Shown here piece by piece: positions 1-11,549 of a stretch of 64,000 nucleotides of DNA (its first letter is position 1; each line of letters starts with the position of its first letter). Source of the DNA: Chaenocephalus aceratus (Eukaryota; Chordata; Actinopteri; Perciformes; Channichthyidae). The notes beneath the pieces are model-generated. The model searched no databases, was not told the origin of the DNA, and saw nothing but the letters and a program-made list of their open reading frames with translations. The stretch covers positions 7,279,250-7,343,249 of the forward strand of contig CM043799.1 of NCBI GenBank assembly GCA_023974075.1. The letters run 5' to 3'. Position numbers and translations under genes: made by a program.

Positions 1-429
1 CTGCTGCTCTTCTTAAGGCAAAGTTAGCACAGCTGGCAGACAAGGTGACGCCGAAAATGTGTACAACTATTTTGTAATCAACCATTTCTTGTGTGAGGTC
101 TCCATTAGACCACCACAAAAAGCGTAGGAGGTCTGTATCCTCTTCTCGTACTCTGACTTGGTGGTACATGGCTTCTATGTCTGCCATCATTGCAACATGC
201 TCTTGTCAGGACTCCGATGAGGGAGCTTGTAAGGTCAGGACCCTGAAGCAATTCGTTATTGATTGAAGTTCCATGAAAACGTGCAGCACAGTCAAAGACC
301 ACCCGGAGTTTTTTCTTTTGTGGGTGGTACACACCATGGTGTGGGATATACCACGCTCTGTCGTCTTGCCGGCTCAGTTGCGTCTCTGGCACCTTGATTG
401 CATATCCCTTGTTTAGCAGGTCACTAATG
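1..429 (-). pseudogene. BEL/Pao reverse transcriptase, N-terminal part
   Basis: Below the Ngaro insertion the minus strand encodes a segment with [27 protein letters not shown] and SLIGVL, which is the conserved N-terminal RT signature of BEL/Pao elements. A frame slip near 200 interrupts it. In another frame the RT continues with [10 protein letters not shown] (the RT aspartate motif A), LLRFLWW and FGVTLSASCANFALRRAA at the left window edge. The catalytic YVDD-type motif would lie outside the window. This is RT of a retrotransposon, not a host enzyme. Confidence 0.8.
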
Positions 430-885
430 AAGCTTAGCACAAGTTCAATGAGGAAGACCAATCCTCTGGTGTTACACGTCATTTCAATACTCTCTCCTCT
501 CCAAATAAGTGATCGGGGGCGTTACTCCCCAGCTAGCCAATCATCGCACCCGCTAACCCCTTTAAAATCTGCTCTTCCCTCTCTGTCAGTCATCATTTTA
601 GGCGTCAACGCACAACCCTCCTCCACCCCCTGTCTCCTAATACAGAGCCAAGCTAAAAACTACTCCCTTCAGACAGACCGAACCACTTATCACCACCACC
701 AGTGTCTAGACCCCGGGGGGTTCATCGGAGCGGTTTTCCCCTCCTGAATGATCATCCTGCAAACCGGGGCCTAATCGCCAAACATCATTTCATTCACTTG
801 TAGTAATCCGTGAATCACTATTCCCTCATATCAGGCGTCCCGGTAATAAACATGTATTTCATACATCACGTCTCTCCTGATTGAA
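430..885 (+). mobile_element. Solo Ngaro-type A-B terminal repeat
   Basis: This 456-bp segment matches, end to end but divergently, the joined A2-B2 repeat of the Ngaro element at 36823-37311. It begins aagcttagc, carries the same ccagtgtctagacc spacer and the same ggttcatcgg block, and ends ctctcctgattgaa. It has no coding region. It splits the BEL/Pao polyprotein between protease and RT. The most likely origin is recombination between repeats of a full Ngaro, leaving one A-B unit. It differs at many positions from the 37-kb copy, so it is an older or different subfamily. Confidence 0.8.
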
Positions 886-1647
886 ATACAGTCTGTGTAG
901 GTGGAATTCTGTCTTCTTTAGGTTAATTGCTCTCTGCACTGCAGCATACTTATTGTTTGGCAAGCTGACCAATGATGTCTTTGTAGGTAGATTGATGTAA
1001 TAATGTCCATCAGCATGATGGATTGAGCTGGACACAGAGCTGATTAATGTTTTGTCTTGTTGTGACATTTCCAGTTTGTCACTGTAGCAATGCTCAGGAA
1101 AGTCTGCATTGTATTGCTGTATGAGTAGCCTTTCCACAGTCTCTACTGCAATCCGTATGATTGTGACTTGGTGCTGCTCACCGTCCTCTAGCTCACTGTC
1201 TTCTTGTTCTTTAAGTGGGCCGTTAATAGTCCAGCCAAGGACCATCTTTACGGCATATGGGCCGTTGTTCTGACTGTGAATGAAATTCCATGGCTCGAAA
1301 GCTTCATACACGTAATTTACAATTAGGAGTCCTATCTCAGCAGCGATGCACGGCAGCTCTACTTCCAGGAGGTGTGGCCATTTTTCAATATCTTTCTGAA
1401 GAGGAATATGGTCCTTTGTTACTGGGATGCTCTTTTGCGTGAAAACCTTTTTTAAGCTGATACGCGTATCTTCTTTGATTCCACAGGACTCCAAATCTCT
1501 CAGCAGAGAACCGTTCACTTGTTTGGTTGAGCTCATTGTTGTTAGGACAAGCTGCGCTCCTTTTCCCTGCAGGTTTAGCTGCCTTGCTAAAGAGTCTGTG
1601 CAAAATGTTGCAGAGCTCCCAGGGTCCACGAAGGCGTAGGTTTTCAC
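886..1647 (-). pseudogene. BEL/Pao aspartic protease region (DUF1758)
   Basis: The frame starts just after the gag-like region and contains FVDPGSSATF, the catalytic Asp motif of the DUF1758 retropepsin-like domain (here DPGSS in place of the usual DTGS or DSGS). It continues with the long linker that separates protease from RT in BEL/Pao polyproteins, including LGWTINGPL, and ends in FHLHRLYFNQ, where the Ngaro repeat interrupts it. The Asp and the following Ser-Ser are present, so the domain looks structurally complete, but it is cut off from its RT. Confidence 0.75.
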
Positions 1648-1786
1648 AAGCTTGCTTCCTTTATTTGCTTTGATGTAGACCGGAAGAATAGCAAGAACAC
1701 ATATCTCCGGCCCCTTCCCAGGTAGTAGTCTCCTGGTTTACGCTCACCAGTGCACTTGAAACTACTGTGTTGTCTGACCTGGCCAC

Positions 1787-2763
1787 CTATTGGCTTTCTG
1801 CACGTGCATGATTGGAAACATTGTCTATTCTGTGAATGTGTAGCAAGCTTGAGTGTCTTTCTGAACATGTTTGGCATGTCATTCTCTTTGTGCAGTCTTT
1901 ACTCACGTGCCCTTTAACTAGGCATCCAAAACATAGTCCAGATTTCCATATAAAATCCACCTTGTCTTTATGAGGTTTTTTTGCAATCTGATGGCACTCC
2001 AATAGTGCGTGGTCTTTTTTGCAGAGCAAACATGGCTTCATGAAGGCAACATGTCTTGCCGTCCTGCTATTCACTGTCAGTGGTTTGCAATTATCTGCCT
2101 CTGTTGATGTGGCCACACTGGTTGCAAAGATGCTTCCTTTAATCCTTTCACTCCTGGTATTTTTCTCCATTTGTAAAACGTTCCTGCTTTTCGCTTCGGC
2201 AGCAGATCCCTGCAGGTCACCAAAGAGAGGGTCAGCCAGGATTTTGGCTTGTCTATCCACAAAGTCGATCAAGTCTTTGAATCTCACTCTTCTCTGGCTC
2301 CTTTCTTGGATCTTGAATGCCAGCACCTTCCACCTTTCTATGAATTGATAGGGTAACTTTGAGATGATAACTCTCATATTTGTAGGGTTATCCAGCTCCT
2401 CCATGTAATTCACATCCTCCAGGGCGTTTCTGCAACTTAAAAGAATAGGGAAAACTTGTTGAGTGCTTGTGAGACCTCTGGTTTTATTTGCGGCCATTTT
2501 AGCACCTTTTCCATCAAAGCGGTGACAATCTTCAGTGGGTTGCCGTAGCAGTCTTCCAACATGTCCATGGCTCTCTGAAAACCACGGTCGGGGGGCATAT
2601 GCTGGCAGCTTTTTACAATGTCTTTGGGATCACCTCTTGTATACTGTTCCAGGAAGTACATTTTATCTGCAGCATTGTCTGTTCTGGAGCTGACTGTGTG
2701 TTGGAATGCCTTAAGAAAAGATCTGAAGTCGAGCAAGTCACCATAAAAAAACAGGAATATCAC
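1787..2763 (-). pseudogene. BEL/Pao gag-like (DUF1759 plus zinc knuckles), frameshifted
   Basis: Two overlapping frames (2763-2437 and 2497-1787) together form one gag-like domain. The first has the motif FRSFLKAFQ and a stretch ending in a MYFLEQY-like segment; the second continues with ISKLPYQFIERW and then a Cys/His region. That region has CLLCKKDHALLECH, later CFGCLVKGHVSKDC and CQTCSERHSSLLH, the spaced CCHC-like knuckles typical of BEL/Pao Gag before the protease. In the retrotransposon this protein would package the RNA in cytoplasmic particles. The change of frame near 2440 shows at least one indel, so no full product can be made. Confidence 0.8.
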
Positions 2764-2844
2764 GCTGTGGGAGAAGGGCGAGCTGTTGATGTTTCACAAG
2801 CATTTCTGTTATATCAGTCTGCTTCTTGATTACTTTGCATTAGG

Positions 2845-3500
2845 GGTGTTGAAAATAATCGTTTCTACGATGCGGACGTGGACGATTCGGTATCGATGCA
2901 GTGACGGAAGATAATCGATTATAGCGTAGTAACGTTGCTTTCTGATTTTCCGGCCGCGGCTTTACTATAACTTTTTTTTTTCTGTCACTTTAATATCAAA
3001 TCGGTCGGTGACGCAGAGATCAGGGAACAGACGTGACAGCGGCACAGCAACACCAAACACGGAGCAGTCTGCTTTATCCACCAACACAACACCACCAGTC
3101 CAGAACCGACAGCAGAAGGACCCGCTCTGAATCACTCCGTGTCGCTGCGGCTCAGAGACACAGGGATTTATGTTTTTCAAAAATAATCGCGTTACAATCA
3201 TGTCAGGTTTTTGGTGGATTTAATTAAGTCTTGGATTGCAGAGTATGAATGCCCTCTAGCAATTTTCAGACGATATATACGTGTGTAAAGTGTGTAAAGG
3301 CAGGAGGAAAAAAGCTTCCGCGATCACCCGATAGAAACTTTATTATTCACTTAATCACTAAGATATAATGAAGCTAACTTAATCTCATACATTCATGGGA
3401 TGTATGTAACAGTAAGACAGAGAATGTAAGTGTGCACCCACATGCAGTATTTTAGTTGTTATATGCTGTTGTAAATACTCCTGTTGTCTGCTGTGTTCAG
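2845..3500. other. hAT-like terminus and unassigned DNA
   Basis: The segment opens with taggggtgttgaaaataatc, which resembles the end of a hAT-type element, followed by ATCG-rich subterminal sequence. I find no matching right end and no TSD, so the element is probably truncated by the LINE that begins at 3501. The rest holds no convincing ORF. Confidence 0.3.
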
Positions 3501-3665
3501 ACATTACATTACATTACATTGCATTTAGCTGACGCTTTTATCCAAAGCGACTTACAATAAGTGCATTCGACCAGGAAGACACAACCTTGAAGAAAACAGA
3601 ATCATATAAGTACATCAGGTTTCATAGAGCCAAGTATTTCAAGTGCTACTCAACTGGCTATAGAT

Positions 3666-6364
3666 TAGGGATGGGAATTTGAAAGCAAATGTATATTCGA
3701 ATATTCGACCCCCAAAAAAACGGTTGACCGGTTAACCGAAATGTATATATCCTATATAAAAAAAAAAAAATTCAATTTTTTTTAAAAATATTTTTTATAA
3801 ATAAATAAATACATGTTCAAATAAGTATAGAAACCAAGTCGAATTTGTCACATTTATTGAACTGGTGATATAGGCCTAGCTTTCATGCTTACAACATTAA
3901 AGCATTACAAACCTACAACAGGGCCTATGCACAATGCAGCTATTCAATAGGCTACTCATTCTTGTTTAAGAATATGAGCATGTCTACATGCTCAGGGGAG
4001 AGGCGGGTGCGGAGGCGATTCACAATCAGGCCAGCTGTAGAGAAGACCCTCTCAGCTGGAACGGAGGTTGCGGGTATAGCAAGGTATTCCTTCGCCAGGA
4101 CACTGAGTTTTCTGTACCGTCCTTCATTTTTCCTCCACCACTGTAGTGGGTTTTCCTGTGGTGGGATGCCCGGCTCATTGAAATAGAGTTCCACTTCATT
4201 ATGGTCTGGGTCTTGAGTGAAGTAGTCCTCCCCAAACAGGCTGTTTAACGACACGGCCCGTGTGTCGGAGCCGGTCGCTGCTGCAGCTCGGGCCGGCTGG
4301 TTCTCGCTGTCTGACTCTGTTGCTGTGCTGGTGTCCTCAGCCTCATGGCCACTAATTCTGGTATCATTGGTGGTAGCACTGGTCTTCCTGTCGGGCACTC
4401 GCCTATACATTTCACGATCTCCGAGCGGAGAGTCTGCGCTACAAAACGCAGGTGTTTGTGTCGGGGATCCAGCGCACTTGCTATATACACGGGCTTCTTG
4501 CCTATCAGGGAAATAGAAATAGCAAATATTTAGGAATATTTATTATTTATGCCTAATATTGTCGATTCAATTAAATATTCTTTCTTACTAATTATTACAA
4601 TAATTACCTGCTGAGGTGTCGTCTGATTCTGGGATTATGCGCTTTCTCAGTGAGGTTGCAACAGCCTCCTTGAACTTGCCAACCATTCGCGACTCTCCAG
4701 GGATGGACATTAGGTGCCTCGTCAACAGGCTGTTTGTTACAGGCTGTTCCAAGCTGATGCATACATGGGTCTCGCTGCAAAGTGCTGTGGTTGCGCACTT
4801 GAGAGACTGGAGTGCGGGCAGAATGTCTTCGATAACCTGCCAGTTCTGATCTGTGAGTTCCAGGGTCCTTGCGTCGTTCAGTTTTGTAATGGTCCTGTCT
4901 GAAAGGGTGGCAGACACTGCCCATCTCTGCTCGTGTAGCCTTTCAAACATATCACAAATCGAGTTCCATCTCGTACGAGAGTACTGAATGAGTTTATGTT
5001 TGGGGAGATTTTGCGCGTCTTGTTTTTTCTTCAGGCCAGCGGTGGCTACAGTGCTGTGATGAAAATGTGATACCAGTCTCCCACAAGCTGCCACAACCCG
5101 ATGCACACTGCCCACTTTAAATCCATCGTTGATGGCTAGCTGAAGCGTATGAGCGTAGCAGGGTACAGACTCCCAGTCCGCAATTGTGCGATTAGCAAGC
5201 ACCATGTTACTGGCATTATCATGGACACATGCAGTGATTTTATCCGTTAAACCCCACTCTTCAGCAGCAGCTTGTAGCTGAGCTGCTATGTTCTGTGCTG
5301 TGTGTCGTTCGTCTGAACTGCGTGTCTGTAACACAGCACTTTTCATCTCCCAGTCATCAGTGATGTAGTGGCAGGTGATGGTCGTGTATGATTCTGTTGT
5401 GAGAGCGGTCCATGAATCGGTGGTGATGGCTACTTTTTCTGATTGACTAATGTCCATTTTCAGCTTTTTCACACCCTCTTCGTATTTTAGTTCAACCCTG
5501 GAAACGATAGTCTTACGGGTGGGCACCCTATACTGCGGTTCAACAAAGTTCATGAGTTCTCGGAACCCCTCTCCCTCAACGAAGCTCAGTGGTAGCATGT
5601 CCTTGGTTATCATTCGGGTAATGAGGGCTGTAATTCTCTCTCTTCTTGCGGGGTCACAATGCTGTCTTGGGCTGGTGAAGGAGGTGATGAGTGGCTGCTC
5701 CTGTCTTTCACTCTCGGGCTCCAAACTCACTGTTTTATGTTTTAATTTTAAGTGGTTGAGCATTGAGCTAGTTGACTTATGATACACAAGTTTAACTTTG
5801 CATAGTTTGCACTCCACACCGCACTCACTAACCTGGACGAAATGTTTCCACACATTACTTCTTTTTGACGCCATGTCTGTTGTCTCCGTTGTTGAATACC
5901 GGCAAAACTAAATCTCTCCTGTCAAAATGTTTTTGAACTTTGCCGCCACACACGGCTGCCAAGCAGCGCTTATTGTTGTTTAAACTGGCCGCTTATTGTT
6001 GTTTAAACTGGCCACTCATGTGTCGTGAGTATTGACGGGGCGGGGGCGCATGCTCATGAACTGTTATAAGCATAATATGAGGTTTGAGTCTGTGTGATCT
6101 GCGTGTAGGGAGGGGCAGCAACCATATCATTAGCTAGAACCAGCGCCACATATGCGGAGAAAAACCACACCTTTAGATTATCTATGGGACTGTCGTATAC
6201 ATTGAATTATTCAATTTGATAATATGTAATCAACTTATAAAAATTTTTTTTTTTCTAAAATAAAAAAATATTTCAAAAAATATTCATAACCTATATTCGA
6301 ATACATGAATAATATTCGAATACCTGAATAATTTCGAATATTCGATTAATCGTTCCCATCCCTA
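3666..6364 (-). mobile_element. hAT DNA transposon with 8-bp TSD, nearly complete
   Basis: The 2,699-bp element starts tagggatgggaa and ends ttcccatcccta, a clear inverted terminal repeat. It is flanked by a perfect 8-bp duplication, ctatagat, at 3658-3665 and 6365-6372. Subterminal regions on both sides hold repeated ATATTCGAATAT-like motifs (about 3690-3710 and 6290-6340), candidate transposase binding sites. It contains a two-exon BED-type transposase on the minus strand and sits inside a LINE 3' end. The perfect TSD and long ORF suggest a fairly recent insertion. Confidence 0.95.
3952..5874 (-). CDS. hAT transposase, ZBED-like, two exons
   Basis: Exon 1 runs from ATG 5874 to 4608 and ends at a GTAATT donor. 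Exon 2 begins at 4501 after a TGATAG acceptor and ends at 3952. The protein starts with a BED zinc finger (CKLCKVKLVYH then HLKLKH). It has the RNase-H-like core motifs TTDSWT and CVHDNASNM, then ASALDPRHKHL, and ends with the hAT C-terminal dimerisation region (WWRKNEGRY, PATSVPAERVFSTAG, MLIFLNKNE). The splice keeps the frame into ALDPRHKH, but the frame changes near 4400, so there is either one indel or an extra small intron. Otherwise the length (about 600 aa) is normal for the family. It would act in the nucleus on the element's own ends. Confidence 0.85.
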
Positions 6365-6699
6365 CTATAGATAAGCCAGTCCTTTATTAGTATATAAGTG
6401 CTCTGTTAGCAGTTCTTTGTTAGTAATTCTATCGCTCGAAGTGGAGTCGAAAGAGATGAGTTTTCAGTCTGGAAGGTGTGTGAGCTTTCTGCCGTCCTGA
6501 TGTCAATGGGGAGCTCATTCCACCATTGTGGAGCCAGGATAGCAAACCCACGTGTTTTTGCTGATGGGAACTTGGGTCCCCCTCGCAGCGAGGGTCCAGC
6601 GAGTCGTTTGGCATACTCAAGTCCTGTGTGTGATGCCACATGCCGTCTCCTCCATGGCCTTTTCTGTTGGTTTTGCTGCCCTCTTGTTGGCGTCGACCG

Positions 6700-8270
6700 T
6701 AAACGCACCCTCATTGGCGCTGTCTTCCGACATTATTCAGCCGGTTCGGCTGACCAAAAGACAACAGCTGTTTTACCCAGTGGCTCGAACTCCAACAGAA
6801 AGGCATGCAGAGTAGCGTGACAGCCTGCAGTCCATGTCCACACGGAAGAGGATAATCCAAACGGTCCTTTGCCCCAGTAGCCACGATCAGATCCACTTTG
6901 TTTCTGCCGCGGCTCCAGTAGCCACAATCAGATCCACATCCGACAATTCCAGTGATAGTAGGTTCCTACACGCTAGTAATCCTCACGACGTTGTCGGTAC
7001 GTTTTTGACTTATTGTAGTGGCCAATTGTCCAAAAGAAAATTAATGTTCAAAGGCCACTTAGTCTAGGAGGCGAGTTCGAGTATTGACTCCCGTATATTC
7101 AAGAAATCGGATACTTGCTCGTTCCATTCAGGTTCTTTATTGAGAGGTTCAATAGATCAGCTGGCGGTCCACTGCCAACGTGCAACATTTGCACGGTATT
7201 TAAAACAAATAAACAAACAAGATCCCTTGGTCTTACGGATGTGTGCGCTCCAAAACTTTTTCCAACTTCCTCTCTAGACTTCCTGCTGTGTCATGCTGGC
7301 AGCGTCATTTATACCTGAGCACGCTCCTACGATTGCTTTTTATAAATAATAACAAAATGTAAAACAGTAAAATAATAATTCATAGTTATTCAGCTCATTT
7401 AAGTTAAATTAAAGAATATTCAATTGGCTCACAAAACCATAAACCATTACCATAAAATAATGTGCCTAAATGGTTCTTACACAAATGTAATGTATGTAGC
7501 TTGGCTGCCATGCATTTGTGAACATTTGTTGCAGACAATCTTCATTATTCACCTACCACACACACACACACACACACGCACGCACACGCACACACAGACA
7601 CACACACAGTTTGAACCTGTTTTCCCTTGACCTTTACCCTTTGTAGTATGTGCACAAAACTATTCCAGAACATTATAACCATTTTAGATCTTCCAGAAAT
7701 GTATAAACATTTACATTTTCTCGCACTGTCCCCCTCGCACCTGCACACCGGAGGAAGGACTTAACAGACACATAACCTGACATTAAAGTATAGTGCAGAA
7801 CTACAATTATCTACCAGCGAAATGGCCAAAAGGTATTTATTTTTCGGATTTACTATATTTTATGAACAGTGACTGTTTATATTTTCTTTGTGCTTCGATG
7901 TCATTTATATGGATGTTTCATCATCTATAGATATTTCACAGCCAAATACTTTTGGATGTGTGGTTCTTGTGTTTCAATTGCTGTTAAATTGCTATATTTA
8001 CTCGAGGGCTTTGATTATTATAAGACAAAGATTACAAATAATAACATTAAGGAAGAAAGGTTTCATTTGCATTTTTCCTAGAAAAGCATGAACATGTAAA
8101 CCTAGTTTTTATTACTGTGTATTTTTTCTTACATTTGTATGGACACTTCAATTCGATCTAGCAAAGAGTATTTAAAAAACGAATCATATTTCATTTATAT
8201 TGTTGGTGAATTAGTTAAAGACAATAATATATAAGGAATTGTGTAAGTTAAATGTACTTCCGTATTTTTT
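6700..8270. other. Unassigned DNA with a CA microsatellite
   Basis: No gene is recognised. A short repeat (cagtagccacgatcagatcc and a near copy) lies at about 6876-6940. The part 6950-7330 contains a reversed polyadenylation-like signal and could be an LTR fragment, but I cannot show its ends. A (CA)n microsatellite with CG interruptions lies at 7558-7612. The remainder is AT-rich and featureless to me. Confidence 0.3.
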
Positions 8271-8273
8271 TTA

Positions 8274-8355
8274 AACCCTGAATAATGTCCCGGGTCAATT
8301 TGACCCGAACATTACCAAAAGGGTGCAAAATGTGAACATAACACAAGGGTTAAAG
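8274..8355. repeat. Short piggyBac-like inverted end flanked by TTAA-like sites
   Basis: The segment runs from ttaaaccctgaa to cacaagggttaa and contains gggtcaatttgaccc, a perfect palindrome. The CCCTTGTG end next to TTAA and the internal GGTCAATTTGACC block resemble ends of TTAA-inserting elements in fish. It is far too short to code and may be only one element end. Confidence 0.35.
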
Positions 8356-8622
8356 TAACTTACGGTGCAGGTCTTGAAGAAGGCAGAAGGCTCATCCCCC
8401 AAGATGATTGAGAGGGATCTGCCTGCAGACCTCCACTCTCAGGACAGTTCCGGTGCAGACCTCCACTCTCAGGACACCTCCACTCTCAGGACAGGAAGTG
8501 CACACTAAGAATTCCAAAATAAAATCACCACTATCAGTACAGTGCCACTTTCCAAACAGGAAATGCACGCAAATACAAAATGAAATCGGATCTTGACGGA
8601 TCGTGACACCTATTATATACAT

Positions 8623-8770
8623 ATGTATATATATATATATATATATATCCATGTATATATCCATGTATATATGTGTATATATGTGTATACATATGTATAT
8701 ATATATACATATATATATGTGTATATATGTGTATACATATGTATATATATATATATACGTATATATATAT
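8623..8770. repeat. TA-rich microsatellite
   Basis: Alternating (TA)n, GTATATAC and ATGTATAC-type units continue up to the start of the hAT-like element at 8771 and resume after it (9740-9877). Open frames across it are repeat artefacts. Confidence 0.9.
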
Positions 8771-9739
<969 letters not shown>

Positions 9740-10060
9740 ATATATATATACACATATATATATGTATATATATATATTTATATATATATATGTATATATA
9801 TATATGTATATATATATACACATATATACATATATATATATACACATATATACATATATATATATATATATATACACTTTCTGAACAGGAAATGCATGCA
9901 AATATAAAATAAAATCGTAGAACTCGCAATAAACCTGAAACACAAAAGAGAACAAACCATGTAAAACTGTCAAATAAAATTGTACTGACACTTATTACAT
10001 GTATATATGTATGTATATATATATATATATGTATATATATACAAATAGGGACACCTTGTA
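9740..10060. repeat. TA-rich microsatellites around a duplicated unit
   Basis: Long (TA)n, (TACACA) and (TATG) tracts at 9740-9877 and 9998-10045. Between them lies the start of a unit beginning gaactcgcaataaacctg, which is repeated at about 10826. Confidence 0.85.
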
Positions 10061-11230
10061 TTGTTTACTCTCAGTACAGCACCACTTTCCGAACAGGAAC
10101 TTTTGCACGCTAATACAAAATAAAATCGCACTGACACTTATTATCTATATAGATATATATTTATCTATATATATAAATACGACATCTTGTATTTGCCGGG
10201 TGCACCGCGGCGGAGGTGGGGAGGTTCCAGCTGGCAACCTTCACCCCGCTGTCTTGGTCACGCTTCATATCGGCCGGCCCGGGGCAGTCCCCGAACACAA
10301 AGGCATCTGGCTCAGTGGTCTGGAATATAGTGGAGATAACAAAGAATGGTCATATATTCATCAAATACATTCTACAAATTCTACACAATTACTTTATTGA
10401 AATATACTTGAAAGTAAAGGAGATGACATGATAGGAGAGAATAGAAAAGGGAGAGAACAGAACTCCATAACTTCTTCTTGACCAAAGAATATAATAGGAG
10501 ACAAAACAAGAGAGCAAAGCAAAATGAACAAGGGAAAAGAGGAAACAATGACACATTAAATTAAATTGACAGGACAAGAGGAGAAGACAGAGAACAGCAA
10601 ATGAGAGATGAGAAGGAAGTCAAAGGGACAGAAGAGGAACAAGGAGAGAGGAAAGAGATTGGGTAGACAGATGTTAAGTAAACCCACCTTTGTTTGATGT
10701 AAAAGCTCAGACAGAAATTGGCCAGTGACACCCTTCTTCTTCCTAAATAGGTCCATCAGGCTCGGAGAGAAACAGTCAAGTGCATCCAAGAAGTTGTCCT
10801 TGAGATTTTTCCCCACCACTCTGTTGAACTCGCAATAAATCTGAAACACAAAAGAGAACAAACCATGTAAAACTGTCAAATAAAATTGTACTGACACTTA
10901 TTACATGTATATATGTATATAAATATAAAAATAGGGACACCTTGTATTGTTTACTCTCAGTACAGCACCACTTTTCGAACAAGAACTTTTGCACGCTAAT
11001 ACAAAATAAAATCGCACTGACACTTATTATATTATATAAATAACGACATCTTGTATTTTAGTTACACCAGCTAAACAACAGTGGAGGGTTGGAGAAAAAA
11101 ACGTATTTGACCGCTGCACGCGTTGGAGGTGGGGATGTTCCAGCCGGGAACCTCCACCCCGCTGCGGGACCCGTGGTGGGACCCCTGAGTCAGACGGTGC
11201 GTCTTGGTCACGCTTCATATCGGCCGGCCC
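9918..11230. repeat. Tandem segmental duplication, unit about 0.9 kb
   Basis: The sequence from gaactcgcaataa through gacacttattacatg, ctctcagtacagcaccactt, cgcactgacacttatta and acgacatcttgtatt occurs at about 9918-10196 and again at about 10826-11057. Both are followed by a GC-rich stretch ending gtcttggtcacgcttcatat and cggccggcccggg. The copies share order and strand and differ by scattered substitutions and by the length of their TA tracts. A shorter related block lies at about 8510-8600. This is a direct duplication, not a terminal repeat with recognisable ends. Confidence 0.8.
10190..10840 (-). pseudogene. Two spliced-looking exons of an unrecognised gene
   Basis: On the minus strand a 153-nt open exon runs 10840 to 10688. 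It is preceded by a polypyrimidine tract and CAG and followed by a GTGGGT donor; it reads CEFNRVVGKNLK, then FSPSLMDLFRKKKGV. A second exon starts at 10319 after TATTCCAG and reads in the same phase TTEPDAFVFGDCPGPADM. The splice sites and shared phase support a real, once-functional gene. The style loosely recalls the multicopy samd3-like proteins of fish, but I cannot assign it. Parts of both exons recur in the tandem copy (about 9918 and about 11120-11255), where the frame is lost. No start or stop can be given. Confidence 0.35.
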
Positions 11231-11549
11231 GGGAAGGAAGAGACACGCAGAGTGGGGGAAGTCCCCCACCCCAATGCAGCACACCCTCCCGGCCATCAGA
11301 GTCCAACCCGCAGTTCGGAGGAACCGACCGCCAGAGCACCGGCACTAGGCCGTGCCGGTGGAGGCCCTCCGATGGTGGGTCGCGTTTGCCATTCGATCAG
11401 TGAGAGGAGAGGAGAAAAATGTAACAAGGATTGTCAAAATCCGTTAATATATGGATGGGTGGGGGGGGGGGAAACAGCTGGACACAGGCCAGTGGGGGGA
11501 CAATCAAGACCGGGCTATATCCCGGTGGAAGGAACCCCTGTCAACTTCC

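Larger units (their letters stand above)
1..2763 (-). mobile_element. BEL/Pao LTR retrotransposon, internal part, 3' end cut by window edge
   Basis: Reading on the minus strand from 2763 down to 1, the order is gag-like DUF1759 domain, zinc-knuckle region, retropepsin-like DUF1758 domain, then BEL-type reverse transcriptase. That order is the hallmark of BEL/Pao elements. No LTR is visible: the 5' side stops near 2763, next to a hAT-like terminus at 2845, and the RT runs off the left edge. The element is dead. The gag frame slips near 2440, the RT frame slips near 200, and an Ngaro repeat is inserted at 430-885 between protease and RT. This follows from the recognisable domain order; the exact family is not known to me. 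Confidence 0.85.
3501..6700 (-). mobile_element. L2/Rex-like LINE 3' end, split by a hAT insertion
   Basis: The pieces 3501-3665 and 6373-about 6700 are one LINE 3' end on the minus strand. The plus-strand start is an (ACATT)n tail followed by the block gcatttagctgacgctttta, the widely shared fish L2-type 3' tail read in reverse. The second piece encodes the end of the ORF2 protein with PSLRGGPKFPSAKTRGFA and WWNELPIDIRTAESSHTF. The same family recurs at 15257-15869, 25178-25865 and 32923-33705. The copy is 5'-truncated, as is usual for LINEs. Confidence 0.8.

Noticed and set aside
7556..7612. CRISPR-like short repeats
   Set aside because: Simple CA repeat in a vertebrate genome; no spacers.
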